In this document: piece after piece, positions 9,576-18,321 of the stretch
Position numbering within the stretch: position 1 is the first letter of the stretch
Layout of the letters: the number at the start of each line of letters is the position of its first letter
DNA from: Mycobacterium simulans
GTDB lineage: Bacteria; Actinomycetota; Actinomycetes; Mycobacteriales; Mycobacteriaceae
Length of the DNA: 64,000 bases
Reading direction: 5' to 3'
NCBI RefSeq assembly: GCF_900232995.1
Contig: NZ_OCVX01000003.1
Location: 2,140,895 to 2,204,894 of the forward strand
The notes under the pieces: model-generated
What the model saw: only the letters and a program-made list of their open reading frames with translations
Databases searched by the model: none
What the model was told of the DNA's origin: nothing
Position numbers and translations under genes: made by a program

Positions 9576-11054
9576 ATGGCCGACAGCTCACTATTGGCCA
9601 ACGGCGTCAGTGCACTCTTCATCGACGGCAAGCTGTCGGAAGGCCGCGCGGGAACCTTCCCGACGATCAACCCGGCCACCGAGGAGGTACTGGGGCTGGC
9701 CGCCGACGCTGACGCCGAGGACATGGGCCGCGCCGTCGAGGCGGCGCGACGGGCCTTCGACGAGACCGACTGGTCGCGCAACACCGAATTGCGAGTGCGG
9801 TGTGTGCGGCAGCTGCGCGATGCGCTGCAGCACCACATCGAAAGATTGCGAGAACTGACCATTTCCGAAGTCGGCGCGCCGCGGATGCTCACCGCCGCCG
9901 CCCAGTTGGAAGGCCCGGTCAACGACCTCGCATTCTCGGCAGACACCGCCGAGTCCTACGTGTGGAACCAGGACCTTGGTCAGGCATCGCCGATGGGCAT
10001 CCCCACCCGACGCACCATCGCCCGGGAAGCGGTCGGCGTCGTCGGCGCCATCACCCCGTGGAACTTCCCGCACCAGATCAACCTCGCCAAGCTGGGTCCC
10101 GCTCTGGCGGCGGGTAACACCCTCGTCCTGAAGCCGGCGCCGGACACACCGTGGTGTGCGGCCGTGCTGGGCGAGATCATCGCCGAGCGCACCGATTTCC
10201 CGCCCGGCGTCGTCAACATCGTCACCTCCAGCGACCACAGCCTGGGCGCGCTGTTGGCGAAAGACCCTCGGGTAGACATGGTTTCGTTCACCGGCTCCAC
10301 CGCCACCGGCCGCAGCGTGATGGCCGACGCCGCCGCCACCGTCAAGCGGGTGTTCCTCGAGCTGGGTGGCAAGTCGGCTTTCGTTGTGCTCGATGACGCC
10401 GACCTGGCCGCTGCCAGTGGGGTGTCGGCGTTCACCGCATGCATGCACGCCGGGCAAGGTTGTGCAATCACCACCCGGCTGGTGGTGCCGCGCGCCCGCT
10501 ACGACGAGGCGGTCGCCGTCGCCGCGGGCACCATGTCGTCGATCAAGCCCGGCGATCCCAACGATCCGGGAACCGTTTGCGGACCGTTGATTTCGGCGCG
10601 CCAGCGAGACCGGGTACAGGGCTACCTCGACCTAGCGATCGCCGAGGGCGGGACGTTCGCCTGCGGTGGTGGTCGACCGGCCAATAGGGATATCGGTTTC
10701 TTCATCGAGCCCACCGTGATCGCGGGTCTGGGCAACGACGCCCGGCCCGCAAGGGAGGAGATCTTCGGGCCGGTGCTCACGGTGATCGCCCACGACGGCG
10801 ACGACGACGCCGTGCGGATCGCCAACGACTCGCCGTACGGTTTGTCGGGCACCGTGTATAGCGCCGACCCGGACCGGGCCGCGGCGGTTGCGGCGCGGCT
10901 GCGGGTGGGCACCGTCAACGTCAACGGTGGTGTCTGGTATTCCGCCGATGCACCGTTCGGGGGTTACAAGCAATCCGGCAATGGTCGCGAGATGGGGATT
11001 GCCGGGTTCGAAGAGTACCTAGAAACCAAACTCGTTGCGACAGCGGCGACTTAA
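9576..11054 (+). CDS. aldA: NAD(P)-dependent aldehyde dehydrogenase (Rv0768 type)
   Basis: A 492-aa ALDH-superfamily enzyme. Visible signatures are PWNFPHQINLAKLGPALAAG for the cofactor site, FTGSTATGR, the general-base Glu in LELGGKS, and the nucleophile Cys in HAGQGCAITTR. It oxidises an aldehyde to the acid. Placed first in a rightward operon opposite the alcohol dehydrogenase/P450 operon, it probably acts on the aldehyde made there. It is followed after 11 bp by an SDR gene. Confidence 0.94.
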   Translation: MADSSLLANGVSALFIDGKLSEGRAGTFPTINPATEEVLGLAADADAEDMGRAVEAARRAFDETDWSRNTELRVRCVRQLRDALQHHIERLRELTISEVGAPRMLTAAAQLEGPVNDLAFSADTAESYVWNQDLGQASPMGIPTRRTIAREAVGVVGAITPWNFPHQINLAKLGPALAAGNTLVLKPAPDTPWCAAVLGEIIAERTDFPPGVVNIVTSSDHSLGALLAKDPRVDMVSFTGSTATGRSVMADAAATVKRVFLELGGKSAFVVLDDADLAAASGVSAFTACMHAGQGCAITTRLVVPRARYDEAVAVAAGTMSSIKPGDPNDPGTVCGPLISARQRDRVQGYLDLAIAEGGTFACGGGRPANRDIGFFIEPTVIAGLGNDARPAREEIFGPVLTVIAHDGDDDAVRIANDSPYGLSGTVYSADPDRAAAVAARLRVGTVNVNGGVWYSADAPFGGYKQSGNGREMGIAGFEEYLETKLVATAAT

Positions 11055-11065
11055 AGGAGAGCGGT

Positions 11066-11818
11066 GTGGCGCAATTCGAAAACAAGGTGGCCATCGTCAC
11101 CGGGGCTGCTCAGGGAATCGGCCGGGCGTATGCTGAGGCCCTGGCTCGCGAAGGCGCGTCAGTGGTCGTGGCCGATATCAATGCCGATGCCGCCAAGACG
11201 GCGGCCAAACAGATCGTCGCCGACGGCGGCGCGGCAATCCATGTGCCCGTTGATGTTTCCGACGAGGAGTCGACAAAGGCCATGGCTGATCGCACCGTCA
11301 GCGAATTCGGTGGCATTGACTACCTGGTGAACAACGCCGCGATCTACGGCGGTATGAAACTCGACCTGTTGCTGACAGTGCCGTTGGACTACTACAAGAA
11401 GTTCATGAGCGTCAACCACGACGGTGTGCTGCTGTGCACCCGCGCGGTGTACAAGAAGATGGCCAAGCGCGGCGGTGGCGCAATCGTGAATCAATCCTCC
11501 ACCGCGGCATGGTTGTACTCCAACTTCTACGGACTGGCCAAAGTGGGCGTCAACGGTCTGACCCAACAGCTTTCGCGTGAGCTCGGCGGAATGAACATCC
11601 GGATCAACGCGATAGCGCCGGGTCCGATCGACACCGAAGCGACCAGGAACGTCACGCCCGGCGAATTCGTCAACGACACGGTCAAGCAGATTCCGCTGTC
11701 CCGGATCGGCACACCCGACGATCTGGTGGGCATGTGCCTGTTCCTGCTGAGCGATCAGGCCTCCTGGATCACCGGGCAGATCTTCAATGTCGATGGCGGA
11801 CAGATCATCCGATCATGA
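11066..11818 (+). CDS. Short-chain dehydrogenase/reductase (Rv0769 type)
   Basis: A 250-aa SDR starting GTG at 11066 behind AAAGGAGA. It has TGAAQGIG, NNAA (VNNAAIYGG), a catalytic Ser in NQSST, and a variant active site in which the usual Tyr is found in FYGLAKVG. The C-terminal DGGQ is typical. It lies 11 bp after aldA, so same operon. Substrate unknown; probably a hydroxy/keto intermediate of a steroid- or terpenoid-like substrate. Confidence 0.92.
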   Translation: MAQFENKVAIVTGAAQGIGRAYAEALAREGASVVVADINADAAKTAAKQIVADGGAAIHVPVDVSDEESTKAMADRTVSEFGGIDYLVNNAAIYGGMKLDLLLTVPLDYYKKFMSVNHDGVLLCTRAVYKKMAKRGGGAIVNQSSTAAWLYSNFYGLAKVGVNGLTQQLSRELGGMNIRINAIAPGPIDTEATRNVTPGEFVNDTVKQIPLSRIGTPDDLVGMCLFLLSDQASWITGQIFNVDGGQIIRS

Positions 11819-11823
11819 GCACG

Positions 11824-11926
11824 CGCCGGCGACGATGCAGAACGAAGTGATGAGGAGGAGCGGCGCAAATGGCCACCGCCGGCGACGATGCAGAACGAAG
11901 TGATGAGGAGGAGCGGCGCAAATGGC
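11824..11926 (+). repeat. Tandem duplicated MIRU-type repeat, period 53 bp
   Basis: Two identical 50-bp copies lie at 11824-11873 and 11877-11926. Each contains GACGATGCAGAACGAAG, then GATGAGGAGGAGCGGCGC and an ATG. The word order, ~53-bp period and overlap with a start codon match the short class of mycobacterial interspersed repetitive units known from senX3-regX3 and other operons. Each copy carries its own Shine-Dalgarno and start codon. The first ATG (11869) opens only a 22-codon frame ending at 11937; the second (11922) starts the dehydrogenase. Confidence 0.85.
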
Positions 11927-11937
11927 TGAAGCCGTGA
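11869..11937 (+). CDS. Repeat-encoded 22-codon upstream ORF
   Basis: This ORF starts at the ATG of the first MIRU-type copy, behind AGGAGGAG, and reads MATAGDDAERSDEEERRKWL-KP. It ends at a TGA (11935-11937) 13 bases past the start of the next gene, in another frame. It is a by-product of the repeat duplication. Any role would be in translation coupling between the SDR and the dehydrogenase. It is listed because its ribosome site equals that of the real gene. Confidence 0.3.
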   Translation: MATAGDDAERSDEEERRKWLKP

Positions 11938-12794
11938 AGCTCGGATACATCGGCCTGGGCAACCAGGGCGCGCCGATGGCCAAGCGCTACCTCGACTGGC
12001 CGGGCGGCCTGACGGTCTTCGATATGCGGGCCGAGGCCATGGCCCCCTTTGCCGACGGCGGCGCGACCGCGGCGGCCAGCATCGCCGAAGTCGCCGATGC
12101 CGACGTCATCAGCATCACCGTGTTCAACGATGCGCAGGTGCGCGAGGTGATTACCGGGGACGACGGATTGGCGGCGCACGCCAAGCCGGGGACCATTGTC
12201 GCTATTCATTCCACGATCAGTGACATCACCGCGGTCGAGCTGGCACGCGAGTTCAAGCCGCAAGGGATTCACATCGTGGACGCCCCGGTCAGCGGCGGCG
12301 CGGGCGCGGCCGCCAACGGTGATCTGGCAACCATGGTGGGCGCCGACGACGAGACGTTCCAACGGATCAAAGAGCCGTTTTCGCGGTGGGCATCGGTGGT
12401 GATCCATGCCGGCGAGCCGGGCGCGGGGACCAGGATGAAGCTGGCGCGCAACATGTTGACGTTTATCTCCTATGCGGCCGCGGCCGAGGCGGAGAGGCTG
12501 GCCGAAGCAAGCGGCCTGAGCCTGCGGGCGCTTGCCAAAGTGGTCCGCCACACCGACTCCCTCACCGGCGGCGCGTCGGCCATCATGTTTCGCACGACGA
12601 CGGCGGCAATGGAACCCGAAGATCCGCTCCGTCCCTTGTTGGAGCACACCCGCGAGCTGGGGGAGAAGGATCTGAGCCTGGCGCTGGCGTTGGGTGAGTC
12701 GGTATCGGTAGACCTGCCGCTGGCCCGGGTGGCATTCGAACGGCTGGCCGAGGGCCTTGGAGTACCACGTACGGACACGCCGAAGGAGACGTGA
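11922..12794 (+). CDS. 3-hydroxyisobutyrate-dehydrogenase-like NAD(P) oxidoreductase (Rv0770 type)
   Basis: A 290-aa beta-hydroxyacid dehydrogenase. The N-terminal Rossmann motif is GLGNQGAPMAKR, the substrate segment DAPVSGGAGAA contains the family signature, and the catalytic Lys is expected in 'KLARNML'. The start is the ATG of the second MIRU-type copy. The family oxidises beta-hydroxy acids; the true substrate is unknown. It overlaps the next gene through TGATG. Confidence 0.92.
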   Translation: MAEAVKLGYIGLGNQGAPMAKRYLDWPGGLTVFDMRAEAMAPFADGGATAAASIAEVADADVISITVFNDAQVREVITGDDGLAAHAKPGTIVAIHSTISDITAVELAREFKPQGIHIVDAPVSGGAGAAANGDLATMVGADDETFQRIKEPFSRWASVVIHAGEPGAGTRMKLARNMLTFISYAAAAEAERLAEASGLSLRALAKVVRHTDSLTGGASAIMFRTTTAAMEPEDPLRPLLEHTRELGEKDLSLALALGESVSVDLPLARVAFERLAEGLGVPRTDTPKET

Positions 12795-13225
12795 TGGACG
12801 AATTGCGCCGCAAGGGCCTGGACAAGATGAACGAGGTCTACGCCTGGGACATGCCCGACATGCCGGGCGAATACTTTGCCCTCACCGTCGATCACCTCTT
12901 CGGCAGAATCTGGACCCGCCCCGGGCTGTCCATGCGTGACCGCCGGATGGCGGTGATCGCCGTCCTGACCGCGCAGGGCCAGTCGGACCTGTTGGAGGTT
13001 CAGGTCAATGCCGTGCTGCACAACGAGGAGTTCACCCTCGACGAGCTGCGTGAACTCGCGGTGTTCATCACGCACTACGTCGGCTTCCCGTTGGGGTCGA
13101 GGCTGAACAGCGCGATCGAGCGGGTCGCGGGCAAGCGTAAGAAGGCAGCCGAGAACGGCGCCGAGGCGGATACTAAAGCGAACGTCGCCGAGGTGCTGGC
13201 CAAGGAAGCCGGTAAATCGGGCTAG
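12794..13225 (+). CDS. Carboxymuconolactone-decarboxylase/AhpD-fold protein (Rv0771 type)
   Basis: A 143-aa protein with an AhpD-like all-helical region (about 20-105: RDRRMAVIAVLTAQGQ, LHNEEFTLDELRELAVFITHYVGFP). The CxxC of true AhpD peroxidases is absent, pointing to the decarboxylase-type branch. The C-terminal ~30 residues are Lys/Glu-rich and probably disordered. The ATG at 12794 overlaps the previous stop (TGATG). Last gene of the aldA operon; an inverted repeat follows. Confidence 0.85.
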   Translation: MDELRRKGLDKMNEVYAWDMPDMPGEYFALTVDHLFGRIWTRPGLSMRDRRMAVIAVLTAQGQSDLLEVQVNAVLHNEEFTLDELRELAVFITHYVGFPLGSRLNSAIERVAGKRKKAAENGAEADTKANVAEVLAKEAGKSG

Positions 13226-13233
13226 CTCGCGCT

Positions 13234-13265
13234 CCCCAGCGGCCGAGAGGGGGCGGCCGGTGGGG
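13234..13265 (+). terminator. Inverted repeat after the aldA operon
   Basis: Arms CCCCAGCGGCC (13234-13244) and GGCCGGTGGGG (13255-13265) pair with one mismatch across a 10-base loop, 9 bp after the stop codon. There is no T-run, as usual for mycobacterial terminators. A second, weaker pair ACAGGGCGG/CCGCCCTGT lies at 13299-13332 in front of purD. Confidence 0.5.
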
Positions 13266-13392
13266 AGCCCCGGGCGCCCTGCGGCTTTGACCGTGCGTAC
13301 AGGGCGGGATCCGCGCGAATTTTCCGCCCTGTGAACACCCTCGAAGCCCTAGCAACACACTCAGACGCAGCCTCCGGCTAGTCTGAGGTCTC

Positions 13393-14661
13393 GTGCGCGT
13401 CCTGGTGATCGGTTCCGGTGCCCGTGAACATGCTCTGCTGCTGGCGCTGAGCAGTGACCCGACAGTGACCGGACTAATCATCGCTCCCGGCAACGCCGGC
13501 ACCGCCCGGCTGGCCGAACAGCATCAGGTCGACATCACCTCCGGTGATGAGGTCGTGGCCCTGGCCCGCGAGGTCCGCGCCGACATGGTAGTCATCGGCC
13601 CCGAGGTGCCGCTCGTGCTCGGTGTCGCCGACGCCGTGCGCGCTGCCGGCATCGTGTGCTTTGGTCCAAGCAAGGAGGCGGCTCGCATCGAGGGCTCCAA
13701 AGCATTCGCCAAGGAAGTCATGGCCGCGGCCGGGGTGCGCACCGCAAGAAGTGAAATCGTCGACAACCCAGCATATTTGGACATCACCCTGGATCGATTC
13801 GGACCTCCCGCCGGCGACCCGGCCTGGGTGGTCAAAGACGACCACTTGGCCGCCGGCAAGGGCGTGGTCGTGACACCGGATCGCGATGCCGCACGCGCCC
13901 ACGCCGCCGGCCTGCTCGAATCCGGGCACCCGGTGCTGCTGGAGTCCTTTCTCGACGGACCCGAGGTTTCGCTGTTCTGCGTGGTCGACGGCGCAACGGT
14001 GGTGCCGCTGCTGCCGGCGCAGGACTTCAAGCGCGTCGGCGACGGCGATACCGGACCCAACACCGGCGGCATGGGCGCATATGCGCCGCTTCCGTGGCTG
14101 CCCGACGACGTCTGCCGTGAAATAGTCAGCCAGATCGTCGAACCCGTTGCGGCCGAGCTGGTTCGGCGAGACAGTCCGTTTTGCGGATTGCTCTATGCCG
14201 GGCTCGCGATCACCACAAACGGCCCTGCCGTGGTCGAATTCAATTGCCGCTTTGGCGATCCGGAGACGCAGGCGGTGCTGGCGCTGCTGGATTCGCCGCT
14301 CGGCCAGCTGCTGTATGCCGCCGGCACCGGCAAGCTGGCCGATTTCGACGCGTTGCGCTGGCGCGACGGTGCCGCCGTGACCGTGGTGTTGGCCGCCGAG
14401 AATTATCCCGGACGCCCCCGGGTTGGCGACGTCGTCGTCGGCTCCGAAGCCGAAGGGGTGTTACATGCCGGGACCGTCCAACGCGACGACGGCGTGATCG
14501 TCTCGTCGGGCGGCCGGGTGCTGTCGGTGGTCGGAACCGGTGGCGACCTGGCGGCGGCGCGAGCTCATGCATACGACGTACTCAGCTCGATTCGATTGCC
14601 AGGAAGTCATTTCCGCACCGATATCGGTCTGAATGCGGCCGGCGGAAAGATCAGCGTCTAG
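13393..14661 (+). CDS. purD: Phosphoribosylamine-glycine ligase (GAR synthetase)
   Basis: A 422-aa ATP-grasp enzyme of step two of purine synthesis. It opens GTG-CGC with [16 protein letters not shown], the family hallmark, and carries the ATP-grasp segments '[13 protein letters not shown]' and '[11 protein letters not shown]'. Length equals M. tuberculosis PurD (Rv0772). It is the first of several pur genes scattered in the window. Confidence 0.98.
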   Translation: MRVLVIGSGAREHALLLALSSDPTVTGLIIAPGNAGTARLAEQHQVDITSGDEVVALAREVRADMVVIGPEVPLVLGVADAVRAAGIVCFGPSKEAARIEGSKAFAKEVMAAAGVRTARSEIVDNPAYLDITLDRFGPPAGDPAWVVKDDHLAAGKGVVVTPDRDAARAHAAGLLESGHPVLLESFLDGPEVSLFCVVDGATVVPLLPAQDFKRVGDGDTGPNTGGMGAYAPLPWLPDDVCREIVSQIVEPVAAELVRRDSPFCGLLYAGLAITTNGPAVVEFNCRFGDPETQAVLALLDSPLGQLLYAAGTGKLADFDALRWRDGAAVTVVLAAENYPGRPRVGDVVVGSEAEGVLHAGTVQRDDGVIVSSGGRVLSVVGTGGDLAAARAHAYDVLSSIRLPGSHFRTDIGLNAAGGKISV

Positions 14662-14757
14662 CCGTTCCGGGTTAACCCGAAGAGCAACAACACCTTTCAA
14701 CAAGCTGTCACCGTCATGCGCGGTCACCGCGGCGTGATGTTCGGCATGCCTTACGCC

Positions 14758-15669
14758 TCATCCTCGGATCGGGATGATCATGAGGTAGGCGGCAAGGCAA
14801 GCGATGCTGAAGGGTATGAGTCTACGCGGGAGCAACACGGTGAATCCGGTGTGCATTATGGCGCCGAATCCGAAGGCCGCGTAGTAAATGGGAGGAACAG
14901 GGGTGGCCAGTCCGATCGGCAATAGCGCCTCTCCTGCGATGGTTGCCCACGTGGCCAACGCCCAGCGGCGTCGGCACACGTCGACCGGCGCCTCGATGAG
15001 GTAGTTCACCATCATGTTCGGGTAGTGAAACTCCCAGTGCCGCAGCAGTGGTCGGTTGATATAAAGGTATCGGCTCAGTTTGACCAGCACGCTGCCCGAT
15101 CGGAACTGCGCCGAGCGCAGCTTGGTATAGGCGCTTGCCCAGTACATCTGAGCAACGATCAGCAGGGTTATCCACTTTGGCCACACCCAGGTGGTTGCGC
15201 CGTTGACCAAATTAGTGCGGCAGCCGGTGTCAAGTAAGCACGGCATCCGGTCGAGCCGCAGAATGCTAGCCGAACCCCAGTCCACACTGAGTACGGCGCA
15301 GGCCAGTAGCAGGAAGATGGTGTGATACTTCCAATCGAAGCTGATTTCTAGGCTGAACCAGAACACCAAGACGAGCGCGCACATTTGGGGTGCGATGCCG
15401 AGGAAAAGACCGGTGGCGGCTAACCATTTTGCTAGGTAGGCCACCCGGTAGAACGTGACACTGCGGAATGGTCCGCGCGGGTGGGCGTCCAGGTAGCGGA
15501 ACCGCACGTAGCTGCCCTCGTCGAGATAGTGCCACGCGCCAGACATTTGCTCGGAGGTGAACTTCAGCAGGGTCGCCAGCGCGATCCCGATCCGAAAGAG
15601 GTTGCTTGGTAGAGCTGGTACCCGCATGTCGAATGCCGTGGTGACGGCGTTAATCCACCAGATACCCAT
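14758..15669 (-). CDS. HTTM-domain membrane protein (vitamin-K-carboxylase-like)
   Basis: A 303-aa polytopic membrane protein with about seven to eight hydrophobic segments. It carries the HTTM signatures: an N-terminal 'NLFRIGIALATLLKF', a central 'FLLLACAVLSVDWG', and 'MYWASAYTKLRSAQFRSGSV', where the Lys is placed like that conserved in this family. HTTM proteins resemble vitamin-K-dependent gamma-glutamyl carboxylase, but their bacterial reaction is mostly unknown. The start overlaps the upstream partner gene by 20 bp. The pair lies in the accessory block after purD. Confidence 0.85.
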   Translation of the reverse strand: MGIWWINAVTTAFDMRVPALPSNLFRIGIALATLLKFTSEQMSGAWHYLDEGSYVRFRYLDAHPRGPFRSVTFYRVAYLAKWLAATGLFLGIAPQMCALVLVFWFSLEISFDWKYHTIFLLLACAVLSVDWGSASILRLDRMPCLLDTGCRTNLVNGATTWVWPKWITLLIVAQMYWASAYTKLRSAQFRSGSVLVKLSRYLYINRPLLRHWEFHYPNMMVNYLIEAPVDVCRRRWALATWATIAGEALLPIGLATPVPPIYYAAFGFGAIMHTGFTVLLPRRLIPFSIACLAAYLMIIPIRG

Positions 15670-16000
15670 CGCGCACTCTCATCTCATGCAGTCCGCGAGC
15701 GTTGTCGATGATCACCCGGCCATTGACGTGCACCGATTTCACCTCGCGTAAATAGTCGAGGAACCGTCGCGCGCCCGCGGACGTGAGGCTTACATCGGCA
15801 CTGATCGCGTAATCCCAGAAGTTGATACTTTCCGAACCAGTCGGTTCGTCAACCGTCAACTCCAAATAGCAGTAAGAAGGATTGGCGAACATCGGCCAAG
15901 AAAAGATCACACCACTACGAGTTATAAACCCGGCAATGACCATCCGGACCAACAGTCCTGCGGTCACGATGCAGGCGGTGACGTTAAATACGGACGACAT
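15650..16000 (-). CDS. Small single-pass membrane protein, HTTM partner
   Basis: A 116-aa protein starting MSSVFNVTACIV at 16000 behind GAGAGG; an upstream in-frame ATG at 16042 lacks such a site. One hydrophobic helix covers residues ~8-35, followed by a soluble C-terminal part (FANPSYCYLELTVDEP..., RRFLDYLREVKSVHVNG). It overlaps the HTTM gene, as do small partner genes seen next to HTTM proteins. No known function; probably the second subunit or an accessory of the HTTM protein. Confidence 0.7.
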   Translation of the reverse strand: MSSVFNVTACIVTAGLLVRMVIAGFITRSGVIFSWPMFANPSYCYLELTVDEPTGSESINFWDYAISADVSLTSAGARRFLDYLREVKSVHVNGRVIIDNARGLHEMRVRDGYLVD

Positions 16001-16323
16001 GGGGACCTCTCGTAGTTGTATTTCGATTTGGCCGATTTCCACCCCCCGCAGACTAACTTGGCGTCCACTCGCATATTCTGGGAAATCGCCGATTTCACCA
16101 ATGGCCGCGTCGCACGGTCAATAGGACGAGCGTGATTGCACACGGTAATGCGGAACGCTTTCCATGCTGAGTTGAGCACGGCTTCGTTGGCTCGTTTGGC
16201 AGGCCACATAGGCAGGTGATCAATTGGTTGCCGGGCCGGCCGGCCACGGCGAGGCTGTCGCTTTTGATCTAGACGTCGAGCCCCACGATGATCACGTTGG
16301 GATCGATCCGTGAAACTAGGCTC
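16001..16323. other. Divergent intergenic region, no gene seen
   Basis: It separates the HTTM pair (leftward) from a methyltransferase (rightward) and must hold both promoters. A minus-strand open frame passes through but has no ribosome site or recognisable product. I found no strong repeat beyond the GC-rich CCGGGCCGGCCGGCC near 16233. Confidence 0.4.
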
Positions 16324-17103
16324 ATGGCTGTTGGTCGAGACGGGGTATCGGCATTTGAATCGATTGCTGATACCTATGCGGCAAACCGACCCGGATATCC
16401 ACCAATTCTTTTCGAGGAGATCGAGGCGTTGACCGCTCGACCGCTCCTTGGTGCCGAATTGATCGATGTTGGTGCCGGGACAGGCCTCGCGACCGGACTT
16501 CTGTTGAAGCGGGGTGCCCGGGTGGTCGCTGCAGAGCCCGGGGCGGCGATGGCTACTCAACTTCGGCATGCGTTGCCCAAGGTGCCGTTAGTACGAGCTG
16601 TCGGCGAAGCATTGCCGTTAAGGGCCGCTAGCGCCGACATGATCACCTACGCTCAATCCTGGCATTGGACGAACCCTGCCCGGTCGGTGCACGAGGCGGT
16701 GCGGGTGTTGCGCCCGGGCGGTGCCCTGGTGTTGTTCTGGAATGTCGCCGATCCCGATGTCGAGTGGGCTGTCGAGCAGGAGCGCCGCCTGGTGCGATAT
16801 GCCCCGGTTCCCGCCTTCCCAGGAGTGCACCCCGGTCATCTTCCCCAGGGTGTCACCGTCGCCGAAGTCCTGCGGCGCTGCCACCCGAGTGCGCTCCCGG
16901 TCACACGTCACGTGCACTGGAAGCGGTCGGTGCTCCTTGACGCCCATTTGAGTCACCTGGCCAGTCGCTCCAACATCGCAGCGCTGCCGCCAGACATCCG
17001 GAGCCGGCTTATTGCTGAGGAACGAACCGCGTTGCTCGACCTTTTTCCCGACGGAGTCATCGACGAGGCCTACGCGGTGCAGCTGGTTGTCGTCTGTGCC
17101 TGA
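16324..17103 (+). CDS. Class I SAM-dependent methyltransferase (type 11)
   Basis: A 259-aa methyltransferase counted from the ATG at 16324 (MAVGRDGVSAFESIADTYAA); 12 upstream in-frame codons are possible. Motif I is LIDVGAGTGLATG, acidic residue AAEPG follows, and 'EALPLRAASADMITYAQSWHW' and 'VLRPGGALVLFWN' are the later family motifs. It resembles the M. tuberculosis Rv1403c/Rv1405c type. Small-molecule substrate unknown. Convergent with the next methyltransferase. Confidence 0.88.
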   Translation: MAVGRDGVSAFESIADTYAANRPGYPPILFEEIEALTARPLLGAELIDVGAGTGLATGLLLKRGARVVAAEPGAAMATQLRHALPKVPLVRAVGEALPLRAASADMITYAQSWHWTNPARSVHEAVRVLRPGGALVLFWNVADPDVEWAVEQERRLVRYAPVPAFPGVHPGHLPQGVTVAEVLRRCHPSALPVTRHVHWKRSVLLDAHLSHLASRSNIAALPPDIRSRLIAEERTALLDLFPDGVIDEAYAVQLVVVCA

Positions 17104-17195
17104 GCTTGGTGCCGCGACACCGGGCGCCATCGACGCCGGCGGGCCCGACGAACTCGGCTCGCGGATGTGTGCAGCGACCGGTTCGAACCGCGACA

Positions 17196-17924
17196 TCATC
17201 GACGGTGACTTGTCACGAGCCATTCCGTGGTATCCGGGTCACTGGTATCCAGTTGTAGCCCTACACAGTCAAGTTCATCCCTGAGTTCGGCACTCGTCAT
17301 GCGTTCTAGGCGAAACGGTTGGCACCATGTCTGGCCGTCGAACTCGAACGTCACGTCGCCGTTGACCAACCCGTCAGGGTCAGTGCGGATATTCGCTATT
17401 CGCATTAGCGGACCATTAGTCCATCGGGAACTACCGTCTTGCTCTAGCGAGGTAAACCATAGCGGCGACCTCCACTGGATAATGGCCTTGCCGGTCGGCT
17501 TCAGATGATGCGCGACCGTAGCTAATATGCCCCTTCGAAGGTCGTTCCCGGGATAGTTGATCAAGCTGCTAGCCAACAACACGGCATCGAATTTCTCGGG
17601 TAGCCGCAGCTCCTCGATGCGGGCGCAGACCCTTCGGGCGTGGCGAATTTCCGCGAGCAACTCCGCTGAGTCGTCCACTGCGGTGACCTGATAGCCGAGT
17701 TCGGCCAGCGGGTTGGCCAGGCGTCCAATGCCAGCGCCGAGATCTAACAGATAACAATTTGGCTCGATCAGATCCCGGATTAGCTCGACCTGACCGGTCG
17801 CGGGCAGACGACGCAAGCTTTCAACCATGGTGCCATCATTTGTCACCGCGCTAGCGCCGCGTATCGCATTTTTCTTTGACACCCATACTCCCCTATTGGC
17901 AGGCACTACTCGTTCGGCGCACAA
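17196..17924 (-). CDS. Class I SAM-dependent methyltransferase
   Basis: A 242-aa protein with motif I LLDLGAGIGRLA (about 60-70), AVDDS as acidic motif, and KFDAVLLASSLINY as motif II/III. The N-terminal start is uncertain: M1 at 17924, or a later GTG/ATG (MVESLRRL). The upstream 5' region is AT-rich. It is the distal gene of the minus-strand accessory block that includes the kinase and the ThiF-nitroreductase fusion. Substrate unknown. Confidence 0.82.
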   Translation of the reverse strand: MCAERVVPANRGVWVSKKNAIRGASAVTNDGTMVESLRRLPATGQVELIRDLIEPNCYLLDLGAGIGRLANPLAELGYQVTAVDDSAELLAEIRHARRVCARIEELRLPEKFDAVLLASSLINYPGNDLRRGILATVAHHLKPTGKAIIQWRSPLWFTSLEQDGSSRWTNGPLMRIANIRTDPDGLVNGDVTFEFDGQTWCQPFRLERMTSAELRDELDCVGLQLDTSDPDTTEWLVTSHRR

Positions 17925-18172
17925 ATCCGCACTCAGCCAGCCTGGATGGGGACGATTTAGAAGCCATCTAGTGCGCCCGCGTGGACCGCGGCTACGGACA
18001 GCCGCGCATTCACATGCACACTCTTCAACGAGTTGGCCATCAAAGGTCCGCTAGCCGCTTAAGGATTCGATGCAGGCTAGCCATCCGCATCGCCGACCAA
18101 ATTATCGGAAGTTTTTCCTCAAGCGGCTAATCGGTATAGCGGACCAACGCGGTCCGCAAAAGCAAAACGAAA
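17925..18172. other. Non-coding segment with long-range inverted repeats
   Basis: No supported gene. GGTCCGC + TAGCCGCTT at 18045-18060 is repeated in inverted form as AAGCGGCTA (18121-18129) and GCGGACC (18139-18145), the right arm being split by 9 bases. The segment is AT-richer than the flanks. Confidence 0.45.
18139..18157 (-). terminator. Perfect 7-bp hairpin after the small ORF
   Basis: GCGGACC (18139-18145) and GGTCCGC (18151-18157) form a perfect stem with a 5-base loop. It lies 15 bp past the stop of the 29-codon ORF on the minus strand; T-rich sequence (TTTCGTTTTGCTTTT) precedes it and TATA follows. It would end a transcript of roughly 175 nt starting at ~18315. Confidence 0.5.
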
Positions 18173-18262
18173 TTAGAAGATCGCGAGCTGGTGGTGTTCG
18201 ACGGTCGCCCCACCCTGCCTAACTCCCATCATTGCCAGCAGAAGGATCCTAGCGCGTTTCAT
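18173..18262 (-). CDS. Candidate 29-aa microprotein
   Basis: ATG at 18262 (minus) opens MKRARILLLAMMGVRQGG followed by ATVEHHQLAIF and TAA at 18173-18175. A ribosome-site-like GAAAGGGTGG precedes the ATG. A promoter with an exact TTGACA -35 box lies 60 bp upstream and a hairpin follows the stop, so this looks like a self-contained short gene. The first 14 residues are basic then hydrophobic (KRAR-ILLLAMM), like a very short signal or leader; the tail has two His. No family recognised. It could be a leader-type peptide, a small membrane peptide, or merely an ORF inside an sRNA. Confidence 0.45.
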   Translation of the reverse strand: MKRARILLLAMMGVRQGGATVEHHQLAIF

Positions 18263-18321
18263 GCTCCACCCTTTCACTTTGTGGTGTATTGCACGGTCTA
18301 ACTTAACGAGGCCGTGACTAC

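Noticed and set aside
13226..13392. Riboswitch upstream of purD
   Set aside because: Only two GC-rich inverted repeats are visible. No purine-riboswitch core or other known aptamer pattern could be recognised by eye.
15964..16569. Minus-strand open frame through the HTTM-methyltransferase spacer
   Set aside because: It overlaps two supported genes, has no ribosome site and shows low-complexity composition; it is probably a GC-rich shadow.
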